Source: Calditrichia bacterium
GTDB lineage: Bacteria > Calditrichota > Calditrichia > RBG-13-44-9 > J075
Assembly: GCA_028284445.1 (NCBI GenBank)
Contig: JANQRS010000061.1
Span: forward strand, 248,001 to 312,000
Length of the DNA: 64,000 nucleotides
Direction of reading: 5' to 3'
This document shows positions 16,855 through 24,194 of this stretch, in pieces (the stretch's first letter is position 1; the number at the start of each line of letters is the position of its first letter). A program made the translations under genes and the position numbers. The notes under the pieces are model-generated. The model was given only the letters and a program-made list of their open reading frames with translations. It ran no database searches and was not told the DNA's origin.

Positions 16855-17751
16855 TTAGCCTTCTGCTGGCACCTTCCCATTCGCTGAGGCCATTAATTGG
16901 GTGAAATAGAGGTCTTCCAACGAGACATCAACGCGTGAAAAGCTGCTGTCCGGGATATGATCTGCATGCACATGTATGATGGTTTTACCGGCGAATAAAC
17001 GGCTCGATACGACCTTCATTTTTTCTTCAATGGCCGGCAGCTCGTTGCGTTCGATGGTTTTTTTCCAGATTTTGCCGTCGAGCCGTCCGATCAAGGCTGC
17101 CGGTTCGCCAGCCAAAACAACTTCCCCTTTGTTGATGATTGCCATATTCCGGCAAAGATCGCTTACATCTTCTACGATATGCGTTGAGAGAATCACGATG
17201 ACATTTTCGCCGATTTCGCTGAGCAAATTCAGGAAGCGGTTACGCTCGGTTGGGTCCAGCCCGGCTGTTGGTTCATCTACGATAATCAGGCGTGGATTGC
17301 CAATGAGCGCTTGGGCAATACCGAAGCGCTGCTTCATCCCGCCGGAGAATCCGCCGAGCTTTTTGTCGCGCGATTGATAGAGATTCGTTTGGTGCAGGAG
17401 GGCGTCTACCAGCTGATTGCGCTCGCTATTATTGGTGATGCCCTTCAGAACGGCAATGTGGTGCAGCATGTCTTCAGCAGATACTTTCGGATAAACCCCA
17501 AACTCCTGCGGAAGATAGCCCAGCCACTTACGTACCTCATCCTTGTTGTTAAGAATATCCGTCCCATCGAGATGTATTGTGCCTGCGTCCGCTTCCTGCA
17601 GGGTGGCGATGGTGCGCATCAAGGTTGATTTGCCGGCGCCGTTCGGTCCCAGTAGGCCAAACATGCCGGTGGGAATCTCCAGTGAAACATCTCTTAAGGC
17701 CTGGACCCCATTCGGATAGGTTTTGGAGAGGTTCTTGATAACGAGTTGCAT
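16855..17751 (-). CDS. ABC transporter ATP-binding protein
   Basis: A 298-residue ATPase with Walker A GPNGAGKST, Q-loop LPQEFG, signature GGFSGGMKQRFG, Walker B LIIVDEPTAGLDP and H-loop STHIVEDV. The roughly 75-residue C-terminal extension is typical of CcmA/NatA-like exporters. It starts after GGAGGAG and precedes the permease/M1 fusion gene by 135 bases, with palindrome copy 5 in the gap. Together they would form an exporter. A plausible promoter lies at 17794-17821, so the pair is probably transcribed separately from the methionine operon upstream. Confidence 0.93.
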   Translation of the reverse strand: MQLVIKNLSKTYPNGVQALRDVSLEIPTGMFGLLGPNGAGKSTLMRTIATLQEADAGTIHLDGTDILNNKDEVRKWLGYLPQEFGVYPKVSAEDMLHHIAVLKGITNNSERNQLVDALLHQTNLYQSRDKKLGGFSGGMKQRFGIAQALIGNPRLIIVDEPTAGLDPTERNRFLNLLSEIGENVIVILSTHIVEDVSDLCRNMAIINKGEVVLAGEPAALIGRLDGKIWKKTIERNELPAIEEKMKVVSSRLFAGKTIIHVHADHIPDSSFSRVDVSLEDLYFTQLMASANGKVPAEG

Positions 17752-17793
17752 TGCTCCTCCGCAGTGTTACATAGGTCTTGAAATATTGCCACG

Positions 17794-17821
17794 AATATAC
17801 CGTTTTCCGCCTACACATCAA
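17794..17821 (-). promoter_or_regulatory. Candidate sigma-70 promoter of the ABC operon
   Basis: TTGATG (17816-17821), a 16-base spacer and TATATT (17794-17799), about 43 bases before the ABC ATPase start on the minus strand. Only the fit to consensus supports it. Confidence 0.45.
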
Positions 17822-17917
17822 AGCTTGTGCACACCTGGCGGCCCTTCTGGTATAAGCATATAGACTGTTTTTTGCGAAGAATGTTGCAAGGGACATGGAT
17901 TGTCGATTTCGGTGGGG

Positions 17918-19093
17918 CTAGCCGAGGAACTCTTTCACAAACCTTCCCATCTGCTCGAATTCGATTAGGAATGCGTCGTGGCCGTCATCCGAATACACCG
18001 TTTTGAACTCAACTTTAGGGATGTAGCGGGCCAGCAGGCGTTGTTCATCGATAGGATAAAGAAGGTCGGAAGTGACGCCAATTGTCAAGGTCGGCGTCTT
18101 GATGGATGCCAAAACACTTTCCAGGTTGTCGCGTTCCCGTGAAATGTCGTGCGTATCCATAGCCCTTGTGAGGTAGAGGTAAGTGTTGGCATCGAAGCGC
18201 TCGACCAGTTTTTTGCCCTGGTAGCGCAGATAGCTTTCCACCTGGAAATCTGCAGCTGGCTGGTTCCGGAACGCGATTGGTGAGTGGGGCGGGTTTGGCG
18301 ACTGCTCGCGACCAAAGCGGGTATTAAAAGAAGAGGCGCTGCGATAGGAAAGCATGGCGATGCTGCGGGCCAGTGCCAGTCCCTTTGCCGGTTGTTCCCG
18401 GTAGCGGCCCTTTTGCCATACGGGATCATTGGTGATTGCCTGACGAGCAGCGGTGTTGAGCGCTATTCCCCAGGCGCTATGCCGCGCAACTGTGGCGATA
18501 GGAATAATTGAGTCAATAAATTCAGCATGCAGAATTGCCCACTCCAGGACCTGCATCCCGCCAAGCGAACCGCCGATAACCGAACGCAAGCGGCGAATGC
18601 CGAGACCTTGCAGCAGCCGATATTGAAGTCTTACCATGTCGCGGACGCTCACTTCCGGAAATGCCATGCCGAATCGTTCGCCTGTGAGAGGATTCACGGA
18701 GGCCGGACCACTGCTGCCGTAACAGCTGCCAAGAATATTGCTGCAAACAATGCAATAGCGGTTGGTGTCGAGGGCCTTGCCCGGGCCAATCAAATCCGCC
18801 CACCACCCGTTGTGAGGGGTGCCAAATTCGCCGGTTGGTGCAATGCTAATTTCCTCGATGCCATCGAAGTCGTAGCGGGGGATGTCCGGCGGAGCAGCCT
18901 GGGCATCCCCGGTGAGGGCGTGACAAATCAAAATCACGTTGTCTCGCCTGGCATTGAGTGTACCATATGCCTCAAAGGCGATATTAATGCCCGATAATTC
19001 TGTCCCGCATTCGAAAGGGAATGGTGTGTCCTTCAACTGAAATAGACGCGTTCCGGTGTCGGTCTTTGCTGCCTGGGTAATTCCGGTGCTCAT
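17918..19093 (-). CDS. metX: Homoserine O-acetyltransferase
   Basis: A 391-residue alpha/beta-hydrolase-fold acyltransferase. The nucleophile elbow GGSLGGMQVLEW, the acid in VTSDLLYPIDEQ and the His in SDDGHDAFLIE form the triad of MetX. It transfers an acetyl (or in some members succinyl) group from CoA to homoserine, giving the substrate of MetY. Length is typical. It is the last gene of the metY-lysC-metX operon, starting only 3 bases after the lysC stop with an AGGA ribosome site, and is therefore expected to be under control of the tandem leader at 22.0-22.5 kb. Confidence 0.95.
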   Translation of the reverse strand: MSTGITQAAKTDTGTRLFQLKDTPFPFECGTELSGINIAFEAYGTLNARRDNVILICHALTGDAQAAPPDIPRYDFDGIEEISIAPTGEFGTPHNGWWADLIGPGKALDTNRYCIVCSNILGSCYGSSGPASVNPLTGERFGMAFPEVSVRDMVRLQYRLLQGLGIRRLRSVIGGSLGGMQVLEWAILHAEFIDSIIPIATVARHSAWGIALNTAARQAITNDPVWQKGRYREQPAKGLALARSIAMLSYRSASSFNTRFGREQSPNPPHSPIAFRNQPAADFQVESYLRYQGKKLVERFDANTYLYLTRAMDTHDISRERDNLESVLASIKTPTLTIGVTSDLLYPIDEQRLLARYIPKVEFKTVYSDDGHDAFLIEFEQMGRFVKEFLG

Positions 19094-19096
19094 TGT

Positions 19097-20521
19097 CTAG
19101 TTTTCCTGCTTGAATGTGGTAGAAAGTAGCTGCCGATTTTGCGCCTCTTGCTTCCAGTTGCTAGCCAGAAAAGCATGCAGTGATTTAATGATCGGAACGG
19201 TGACAGGAACCGGCGTTAATATCAGAATATTGTGGTCTTCATTATCCAGCAAAGAGGCCGGCAGATCAATCCTGTATTCTGCTGCGACTGCTTTTAAATG
19301 CTGTTGGAATTGCTGATTGCTGGATAGATCGTCGCCGATGACGGCAACAATGCCGCAGCTCCGGTCAATGCCGACATCATATTTTCCGCTCAATGCGCTT
19401 TCCAGGTGCGCGCGAAGCTCTTTCGGGTGGTCATCGTGGATGATAAAACGTGCAGTTTGATCATCTTTACCCGGCGAATGCAAATAACAGACAATTCCCA
19501 GTTGCTTGAATGTGCTAAGCACAATATTCGTTGTTGACTCTCTGATCGGGCCTTGCCTGGAAGTCAGCTCAATCACGCTGATGTCTTCGCGTCCGGTGAT
19601 GCCTTTTACCTTGCCAGGTGATATCTCTTGCGGTTTGCGGATCCAGGTTCCCGGATTCTTGCGCCGGAACGTGTTTTTGATGCGTATGGGAATAGACTTC
19701 ATGGCGGCAGGGCGAATGGTCTTCGGGTGAATCACTTTGGCGCCAAATACCGCCAGCTCATTCGCTTCATTGAAGCTCAGCTCCGGAATCAGTTGCACAT
19801 TGTCGAAGCTGCGCGGATCGGCGCTCAGGACGCCATCGACATCCGTCCAGATTTCCACTGCCTCTGCATTGAGCGCATGGCCCAAAATCGTTGCCGAGTA
19901 GTCTGAGCCATTTCTGCCCAAAGTTGCTGTCACGCCGCGATCGGTGCCGGCAATAAAGCCGGTGACAGCGGCGATCGAGTGATCCAACTGTGGCCGCAGC
20001 TGCGAATTGACCAACTTTGTTGTGGTATCCAGATCAACGCTGGAATTGCCAAAATTGCTGTCGCCGCGAATGATGGTTGTGGCGTCAACCGGAGAAACAG
20101 ATAGACCATTCGAACGCAGAATTGCCGTCAACAGCGCTACCGACAGGCGCTCGCCGCTAGCCAGAATTCTTGCGCGTTCTTTTTCTGTGACGGATGCGGT
20201 CGCGGTGATATCAACCAAGAGCTTGCGAGCCTCTTCCAGTTGGAAGTCAATTACGGTTTTGGCTTCGTGGCTGAATTCCGGTTTAGCAAGCGTTTCTAGA
20301 AAATACCCATGTCGCCCTCTGATTGCAGAAACTAACTGATCGCGATCAAGGATTCCCAGGATAGCCAGGTTGATAGCCCGGACGAGCAGATTGGTAATGC
20401 CGCCGAGTGCTGAAAAAACAATTACTAGCGGCTCGTTGTTTCTTTCGCGAATGATCTCGGTTACAGTTCTGATCCGACGCGGCGTCGCCAAAGAAGTACC
20501 GCCAAACTTTAATACGCGCAT
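19097..20521 (-). CDS. lysC: Aspartokinase (monofunctional)
   Basis: A 474-residue aspartate kinase with the N-terminal substrate motif KFGGTSLATP, the kinase segment ATLGRNGSDYSATILGHAL, and two C-terminal ACT-type regulatory units (ISVIELTSR... and CGIVAVIGDDL...). It has no homoserine dehydrogenase domain, so it is of the monofunctional type. It phosphorylates aspartate, the first step towards homoserine, lysine, threonine and methionine. Its place between metY and metX suggests a Met-dedicated isozyme. The ACT segment could bind an allosteric amino acid; which one is not readable. The gap to metY contains stacked hairpins. Confidence 0.93.
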   Translation of the reverse strand: MRVLKFGGTSLATPRRIRTVTEIIRERNNEPLVIVFSALGGITNLLVRAINLAILGILDRDQLVSAIRGRHGYFLETLAKPEFSHEAKTVIDFQLEEARKLLVDITATASVTEKERARILASGERLSVALLTAILRSNGLSVSPVDATTIIRGDSNFGNSSVDLDTTTKLVNSQLRPQLDHSIAAVTGFIAGTDRGVTATLGRNGSDYSATILGHALNAEAVEIWTDVDGVLSADPRSFDNVQLIPELSFNEANELAVFGAKVIHPKTIRPAAMKSIPIRIKNTFRRKNPGTWIRKPQEISPGKVKGITGREDISVIELTSRQGPIRESTTNIVLSTFKQLGIVCYLHSPGKDDQTARFIIHDDHPKELRAHLESALSGKYDVGIDRSCGIVAVIGDDLSSNQQFQQHLKAVAAEYRIDLPASLLDNEDHNILILTPVPVTVPIIKSLHAFLASNWKQEAQNRQLLSTTFKQEN

Positions 20522-20553
20522 GAGGGTTTCGGTCCTTTTTATGTGAGTAGTGT

Positions 20554-20650
20554 GCCGCCCCGCCGTTATACGGCGCGTAGCGCCTGACGCGGCGAAGCCG
20601 CTGACGGGCCTTTGGCCCTGACAGGAGCGTCAGCGACTTCAGCGTCAGCG
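20554..20650. repeat. Stacked GC-rich hairpins between metY and lysC
   Basis: The 132-base gap inside the operon holds several small stems, for example GCCG/CGGC, GGGCC/GGCCC with a TTT loop (20606-20618), and repeated CGTCAGCG and GCGTCAG words. No T-run follows. It may modulate RNA stability or be a degraded repeat element. Confidence 0.5.
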
Positions 20651-20653
20651 ATG

Positions 20654-21988
20654 TTATACCAATTCCGCCTCTCGTACTTTGCTCAGCGCCTGACTGAAGT
20701 CAGCAATGATGTCGTCGATATGCTCAATACCAACAGAAACGCGGATCAAGCCGGGCGTAACGCCGGATTCTTGCTGTTCTACTTCGCTTAGTTGTTGATG
20801 TGTGGTCGAGGCGGGATGAATCACCAGCGTTTTGGCATCGCCGACATTGGCGAGCAGGCTTGCCAATTTCACATTATCGATGAAAGCGCGGCCCGCTTCA
20901 ACACCACCTTTCACTCCGAAAACCAAAATGCCGCCAAAGTGGCCGCCACGCAGATACTTCTGCGCCGCTTCATGATAAGGATGATCTTCCAGCCCGGGAT
21001 AGAGTACCCAGTCCACTGCCGGGTGATTTTGCAGCCACTGCGCCAGCTTAAGGGCATTGGAGCAGTGTCGCTCAACGCGCAGAGAGAGCGTTTCCAGGCC
21101 TTGCAGGAAGAGGAAGGAGTTGAATGGACTTAGGCAGGGGCCCAAATCGCGCAGCTGTTCTACCCGGGCACGAATGCTGAAGGCAATATTGCCAAATGGG
21201 CCATCGCTGCCGAAGACCTCCCAAAACTTTAGTCCGTGATAGCCGGGACTCGGTTCTGTAAAGACCGGAAATTTTCCGTTGCCCCAGTTGAAATTACCGG
21301 AGTCAACAACCACACCGCCAATGGATGTGCCGTGTCCGCCAATCCATTTGGTCGCAGAGTGAGTAACGATATCTGCGCCGTAGTCGATTGGGCGAACCAA
21401 ATAGCCACCGGCCCCGAAAGTATTATCTACCACCAACGGGATATCGTTGGCATGTGCCAATTTCGCCAGCGCTTCAAAATCGGGAATGTTCAATCGCGGA
21501 TTACCAATGGTCTCGATGTAAATGGCGCGGGTGTTTTCGTCGATTTCCCGCTCAAAATCTTCCGGCTTATCGCCTTCAACAAATTTTACATCAATGCCAA
21601 GGCGGGGGAGGGTCACTTTTAATTGATTGTAGGTGCCGCCATACAAATAGCTGGTTGCTACCACATTCTGGCCAGCTTGCAGGATTGTTGTCAATGCGAT
21701 TAACTGAGCTGCCTGGCCGGAAGATGTCGCTAAAGCAGCAACGCCGCCTTCCAGAGCAGCAATTCGCTCTTCGAAGACGGCGGTGGTGGGATTCATAATG
21801 CGGGTGTAAATGTTGCCAAATTCCTGTAAACCGAATAAGGCAGCCGCATGATCAGAATCGTTAAAGTTAAACGATGTTGTTTGATAGATCGGGACTGCTC
21901 GGGCGTTGGTTGCCGAATCAGGTTCCTGTCCGGCGTGCAGTTGCAGGGTTTCGAACTGATACTGACTTGCTTGACCATTCTCACTCAT
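20654..21988 (-). CDS. metY: O-acetylhomoserine sulfhydrylase (aminocarboxypropyltransferase)
   Basis: A 444-residue PLP enzyme of the Cys/Met metabolism family. Recognisable segments are YTRIMNPTT, TSSGQAA, ETIGNPRLNIPD, VVDNTFG and the PLP lysine in HSATKWIGGHGTSIGG. The size and the glycine-rich WIGGHGT segment place it with MetY rather than MetB/MetC. It condenses O-acetylhomoserine with sulfide to homocysteine. It is the first structural gene of the operon, starting after AGGAGAG at 40 bases past terminator 2, so transcription reaches it only by reading through both attenuators. Confidence 0.95.
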   Translation of the reverse strand: MSENGQASQYQFETLQLHAGQEPDSATNARAVPIYQTTSFNFNDSDHAAALFGLQEFGNIYTRIMNPTTAVFEERIAALEGGVAALATSSGQAAQLIALTTILQAGQNVVATSYLYGGTYNQLKVTLPRLGIDVKFVEGDKPEDFEREIDENTRAIYIETIGNPRLNIPDFEALAKLAHANDIPLVVDNTFGAGGYLVRPIDYGADIVTHSATKWIGGHGTSIGGVVVDSGNFNWGNGKFPVFTEPSPGYHGLKFWEVFGSDGPFGNIAFSIRARVEQLRDLGPCLSPFNSFLFLQGLETLSLRVERHCSNALKLAQWLQNHPAVDWVLYPGLEDHPYHEAAQKYLRGGHFGGILVFGVKGGVEAGRAFIDNVKLASLLANVGDAKTLVIHPASTTHQQLSEVEQQESGVTPGLIRVSVGIEHIDDIIADFSQALSKVREAELV

Positions 21989-22028
21989 GGTGCTCTCCTT
22001 TGGGTTGTTGTGGTGTAAAAAGATCCAT

Positions 22029-22060
22029 AAAAAAAGCCCTTCAGGGTGGCTGAAGGGCTC
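22029..22060 (-). terminator. Attenuator terminator 2 (after leader 2, before metY)
   Basis: On the minus strand a 10-base stem AGCCCTTCAG / CTGAAGGGCT with a 5-base loop is followed by a T-run of seven. It lies 39 bases after the leader 2 stop and about 40 bases before the metY start. Its arms are nearly the same as those of terminator 1. Confidence 0.88.
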
Positions 22061-22099
22061 GATTCAAGTTGCTGACTCAATTTTTAGACAGGCTTATAC

Positions 22100-22174
22100 T
22101 CAGAACTCTAACCATTCAGCGCTATAGCTGATGCGCATCATAGCGCACATACACATGCAGCGGCCCATCATCAT
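22100..22174 (-). CDS. Met/Cys-rich leader peptide 2
   Basis: A 24-codon frame starting with three consecutive ATG codons and beginning MMMGRCMCMCAMMR: seven Met and three Cys in the first 13 residues. The rest (RISYSAEWLEF) ends at TGA 22100-22102. It parallels leader 1 in composition and in its place before a terminator. No clear Shine-Dalgarno is visible; a four-codon frame starting at ATG 22186 ends in a TGA overlapping the ATG cluster, so re-initiation is possible. A different-frame ORF (22122-22210) overlaps but lacks Met/Cys codons. Expected role: ribosome stalling under low charged Met or Cys tRNA, favouring the antiterminator at 22111-22120. Confidence 0.75.
   Translation of the reverse strand: MMMGRCMCMCAMMRISYSAEWLEF
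22111..22120 (-). promoter_or_regulatory. Antiterminator segment of attenuator 2
   Basis: The minus-strand segment GCTGAATGGT, inside leader 2 just after the Met/Cys codons, can pair with the 5' arm GCCCTTCAGC of terminator 2 with nine pairs (one G-U) and one mismatch. That pairing excludes the terminator. Confidence 0.65.
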
Positions 22175-22260
22175 GCTGAGAGCATTGCGACAACAGGTAA
22201 TACGGCGGCATGTAAGTGTCAAATGGTTCACTAAATAGATCCTGGTCATAGTTTCTTAAA

Positions 22261-22301
22261 TGCAAAAAGCCCTTCAGGGTTCTCCTGAAGGGCTTTTTGC
22301 A
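22261..22301 (-). terminator. Attenuator terminator 1 (after leader 1)
   Basis: A perfect inverted repeat with 18-base arms (TGCAAAAAGCCCTTCAGG and its complement) and a 5-base loop. On the minus strand the G/C core is followed by TTTTT, giving a strong intrinsic terminator 27 bases after the leader 1 stop. It has A- and T-runs on both sides, so it could also work on the plus strand. Confidence 0.9.
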
Positions 22302-22327
22302 AATTTGTCTCTATGTAATTCTTTTTT

Positions 22328-22432
22328 CTATCTGCAATGTCCCTTCAGGGTACAACGACACATGCACATCATGTCCATAGACATCATGCGAATATTCATC
22401 ATGCAGTTGTTGAGAAGGGTAGAAAGATACAT
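22328..22432 (-). CDS. Met/Cys-rich leader peptide 1
   Basis: A 34-codon frame from ATG 22432 to TAG 22328. After MYLSTLLNNC it reads MMNIRMMSMDMMCMCRC, so 8 of the 17 residues are Met and 3 are Cys; overall there are nine Met and five Cys. A consensus promoter (22464-22492) lies just upstream, with an AAAGGA ribosome site about 12 bases before the ATG. The codons after the Met/Cys block form the antiterminator segment at 22341-22350. Ribosome stalling at the block would leave that segment free; complete translation to the stop would cover it. No domain is expected: this is a regulatory peptide. Confidence 0.82.
   Translation of the reverse strand: MYLSTLLNNCMMNIRMMSMDMMCMCRCTLKGHCR
22341..22350 (-). 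promoter_or_regulatory. Antiterminator segment of attenuator 1
   Basis: Minus-strand CCCTGAAGGG lies in the last codons of leader 1. Its CCTGAAGGG is exactly complementary to CCCTTCAGG, the 5' arm of terminator 1 (22284-22292). The two structures are mutually exclusive, as in classical amino-acid attenuation. Confidence 0.78.
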
Positions 22433-22463
22433 TATTCTAATAGTTCCTTTTTTGATCGCGAGA

Positions 22464-22492
22464 ATATTAAGTTGTGTTTTGCTATTTGTCAA
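22464..22492 (-). promoter_or_regulatory. Sigma-70 promoter of the metY-lysC-metX operon
   Basis: TTGACA (22487-22492), exactly 17 bases, then TAATAT (22464-22469), an almost perfect consensus. Transcription would begin near 22457, about 25 bases before leader 1. Confidence 0.8.
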
Positions 22493-22511
22493 GAAAAAAA
22501 ATGCCGACGAA

Positions 22512-22600
22512 TAAATCGGTAAATGGGCAAATACGAAAATACGCAAATCTACAAATGGGCAAACAGGCAAACACGTAAATCTGTAAAACGTCAAGATGGA
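22512..22600. repeat. Degenerate short tandem repeat (AAATnnGnAAA type)
   Basis: Repeated units of the form GGGCAAATAC, CGCAAATCTAC and AAATGGGCAAAC occur upstream of the operon promoter. No coding frame is convincing. Origin unknown; probably slipped-strand sequence. Confidence 0.6.
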
Positions 22601-22656
22601 GAAGCGTTGAAGGGTTAATGCATATTGGTTTGTTTGTGTCAACCGCCACCCGATTT

Positions 22657-22697
22657 TTCAATCTTCAATCTTCAATCTTAAATCTTCAATCTTCATT
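22657..22697. repeat. TCAATCT tandem repeat
   Basis: Five imperfect copies of the 7-base unit TCAATCT, immediately downstream of the DUF2461 gene. Related TTCAATTTTC words occur at 29434-29462 and 29552-29582. Confidence 0.75.
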
Positions 22698-22713
22698 CGT
22701 GATTCGTCATTCC

Positions 22714-23394
22714 TCACTCCCCGATCCCCAGCGCCGCTTTCGCTAACCATTGATTTACCTCATGGCCGGCTTTGTAGTAATCGAGCATGATATCTGCGAG
22801 ATCATCTTGCAGCAGAACCGAGCGGTCTTCCAGATTTGCTTTATAGAAGAACTGCTTGTTGAAGAGCAGTGGAATGTCTTCTGCATCGTCTTTGAATTCC
22901 GCTGGCAGCCGTTTGTTCTTATCGCCATGAATTTCACCGAAGGTGTCTGCAAACTTCTTCTTTTTCAATAGTTTGGCAAAGCTCTCATGGTCGTCTACCA
23001 GTGCCTGACGGATTTTATGCAGGCTATCTTTGTCCGGTGAGTACATACCGCCGGCGAGCATCAAATCTTCCGCGCCAAAATGGAAGTAGAGTCCGGGGAT
23101 TTGCAGGTTCTTGCGACCGCCGGCAGAGATCACCGCGGCCATGTGACTTTTATAGGGACGTTTGTCTTTTGAGAAGCGAATGTCCCGATTAATGCGAAAT
23201 AGGGCTTCCTTCGCTGTAATGTCGACACGGTCATCGAAGCGCCGGACTTTATCAATGACCGCTTGGACAAATTCATTAAAGGGAACTTTGACGGAGCGTT
23301 CGTAGCGCTTGCGATTTTCATCGAACCACGCTTTGTTATTGTTCGCTGCAAGTTCTTCCAGGAAGCCGAGGAAGTCTTCGGTGAAGTATGCCAT
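22714..23394 (-). CDS. DUF2461 family protein (TIGR02453)
   Basis: A 226-residue soluble protein with the family signature: N-terminal FLGFLEELAANNNKAWFDENR, the FRINRDIRFSKDKRPYKSH core and the GLYFHFGAEDLMLAGGMY segment. The function of DUF2461 is unknown; conserved Arg, Asp and Lys residues suggest an enzyme. Length is normal. A GGGAG ribosome site precedes the ATG. It is probably monocistronic, lying upstream of (and on the same strand as) the methionine operon but separated from its promoter by repeats. Confidence 0.88.
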   Translation of the reverse strand: MAYFTEDFLGFLEELAANNNKAWFDENRKRYERSVKVPFNEFVQAVIDKVRRFDDRVDITAKEALFRINRDIRFSKDKRPYKSHMAAVISAGGRKNLQIPGLYFHFGAEDLMLAGGMYSPDKDSLHKIRQALVDDHESFAKLLKKKKFADTFGEIHGDKNKRLPAEFKDDAEDIPLLFNKQFFYKANLEDRSVLLQDDLADIMLDYYKAGHEVNQWLAKAALGIGE

Positions 23395-23517
23395 GGGAAT
23401 TCTCCCGTTTACAGTTGTCAGTGTTTCTGGTCATCATGCGAGTGATGTAATAAGGCCACAGAGGGTACAGAGAGCAAGCTATATTCAATTCTCTGTGCCC
23501 TCCATGGCTGAATCAGT

Positions 23518-23886
23518 TTACCCCATCGAGTGAAAAGCGACTTTGTTGCCTTCGGTATCCATGAAAATTGCAAAGTAGCCATTTTCATCCGAGATTTTTG
23601 TTTTTGGAAGGACTACCTTGCCGCCGGCAGCTTCTACCCGTGAGAGGGGAGTGCCCAGGTCTTCGCCACCATTCAGATAGACCATCGTCCCGTTTGACGC
23701 GGGCTCATACCCTTCGCCTTGACAGAGTGCGCCACCGACTTCGGTTTGAGAACTGGGGAGGAAGGCCATTTTGGTGCCCATGATATCTTGCTCAGCCAAT
23801 TCTGCGCCGAGAACGGTGCCGTAAAACTTGGAAGCGCGGTCTAAATCTGCGACGGGAATTTCGAACCAATTGATTGCGTTAGCCAT
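23518..23886 (-). CDS. VOC (glyoxalase/bleomycin resistance) family protein
   Basis: A 122-residue vicinal-oxygen-chelate protein starting MANAINWFEIPVADLDRA, with LSRVEAAGGKVVLPKT and GYFAIFMDTEGNKVAFHSM in the second beta-alpha-beta-beta unit. Potential metal ligands are Glu in WFEIP and Glu in DTEGN. The frame extends upstream to 23928, but ATG 23886 has AAGGAG at good spacing and begins at the conserved edge, so I chose it. Members act as dioxygenases, glyoxalases or binding proteins; this one resembles the small glyoxalase-like proteins with no assigned substrate. Confidence 0.88.
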   Translation of the reverse strand: MANAINWFEIPVADLDRASKFYGTVLGAELAEQDIMGTKMAFLPSSQTEVGGALCQGEGYEPASNGTMVYLNGGEDLGTPLSRVEAAGGKVVLPKTKISDENGYFAIFMDTEGNKVAFHSMG

Positions 23887-24194
23887 GATGAATCTCCTTA
23901 TGATTTGTTTGAGTGGATTTATGTTCACTTAAAGTTCATACGAAACATAAAATGCAAAGTTATGCGATGCAAGTCGACAAGATTGAAAAACGTATATCCC
24001 TAATTTATTATAATTATTCTCAAGATCTTGTTTTTTATCGTTTTATTTGTTTGATTGTGTAAAATAGGAAGCCAATATTGAACGCCATTATCGGTCTGTT
24101 TGATTGTTGGAAACGTATTTCTCCAAGAAACTACTGGGTTTTCTAAGTCGTTGTTATTAATTTGTTTGCAGAAGTAATAACGTAAAAACAATGG

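Noticed and set aside
22122..22210. A 29-codon frame on the minus strand overlapping leader 2
   Set aside because: It has ATG and a stop but no Met/Cys bias and no ribosome site; the frame with ten Met/Cys codons in 13 fits the regulatory layout better.
22029..22492. A SAM riboswitch upstream of metY
   Set aside because: I could not find the multi-stem core with conserved loops expected of SAM-I; the length is filled by two leader frames and their terminators.
22260..22514. A plus-strand frame across the leader region
   Set aside because: It is the complement of the leader and terminator palindrome and has no ribosome site; the minus strand has the promoter and operon.
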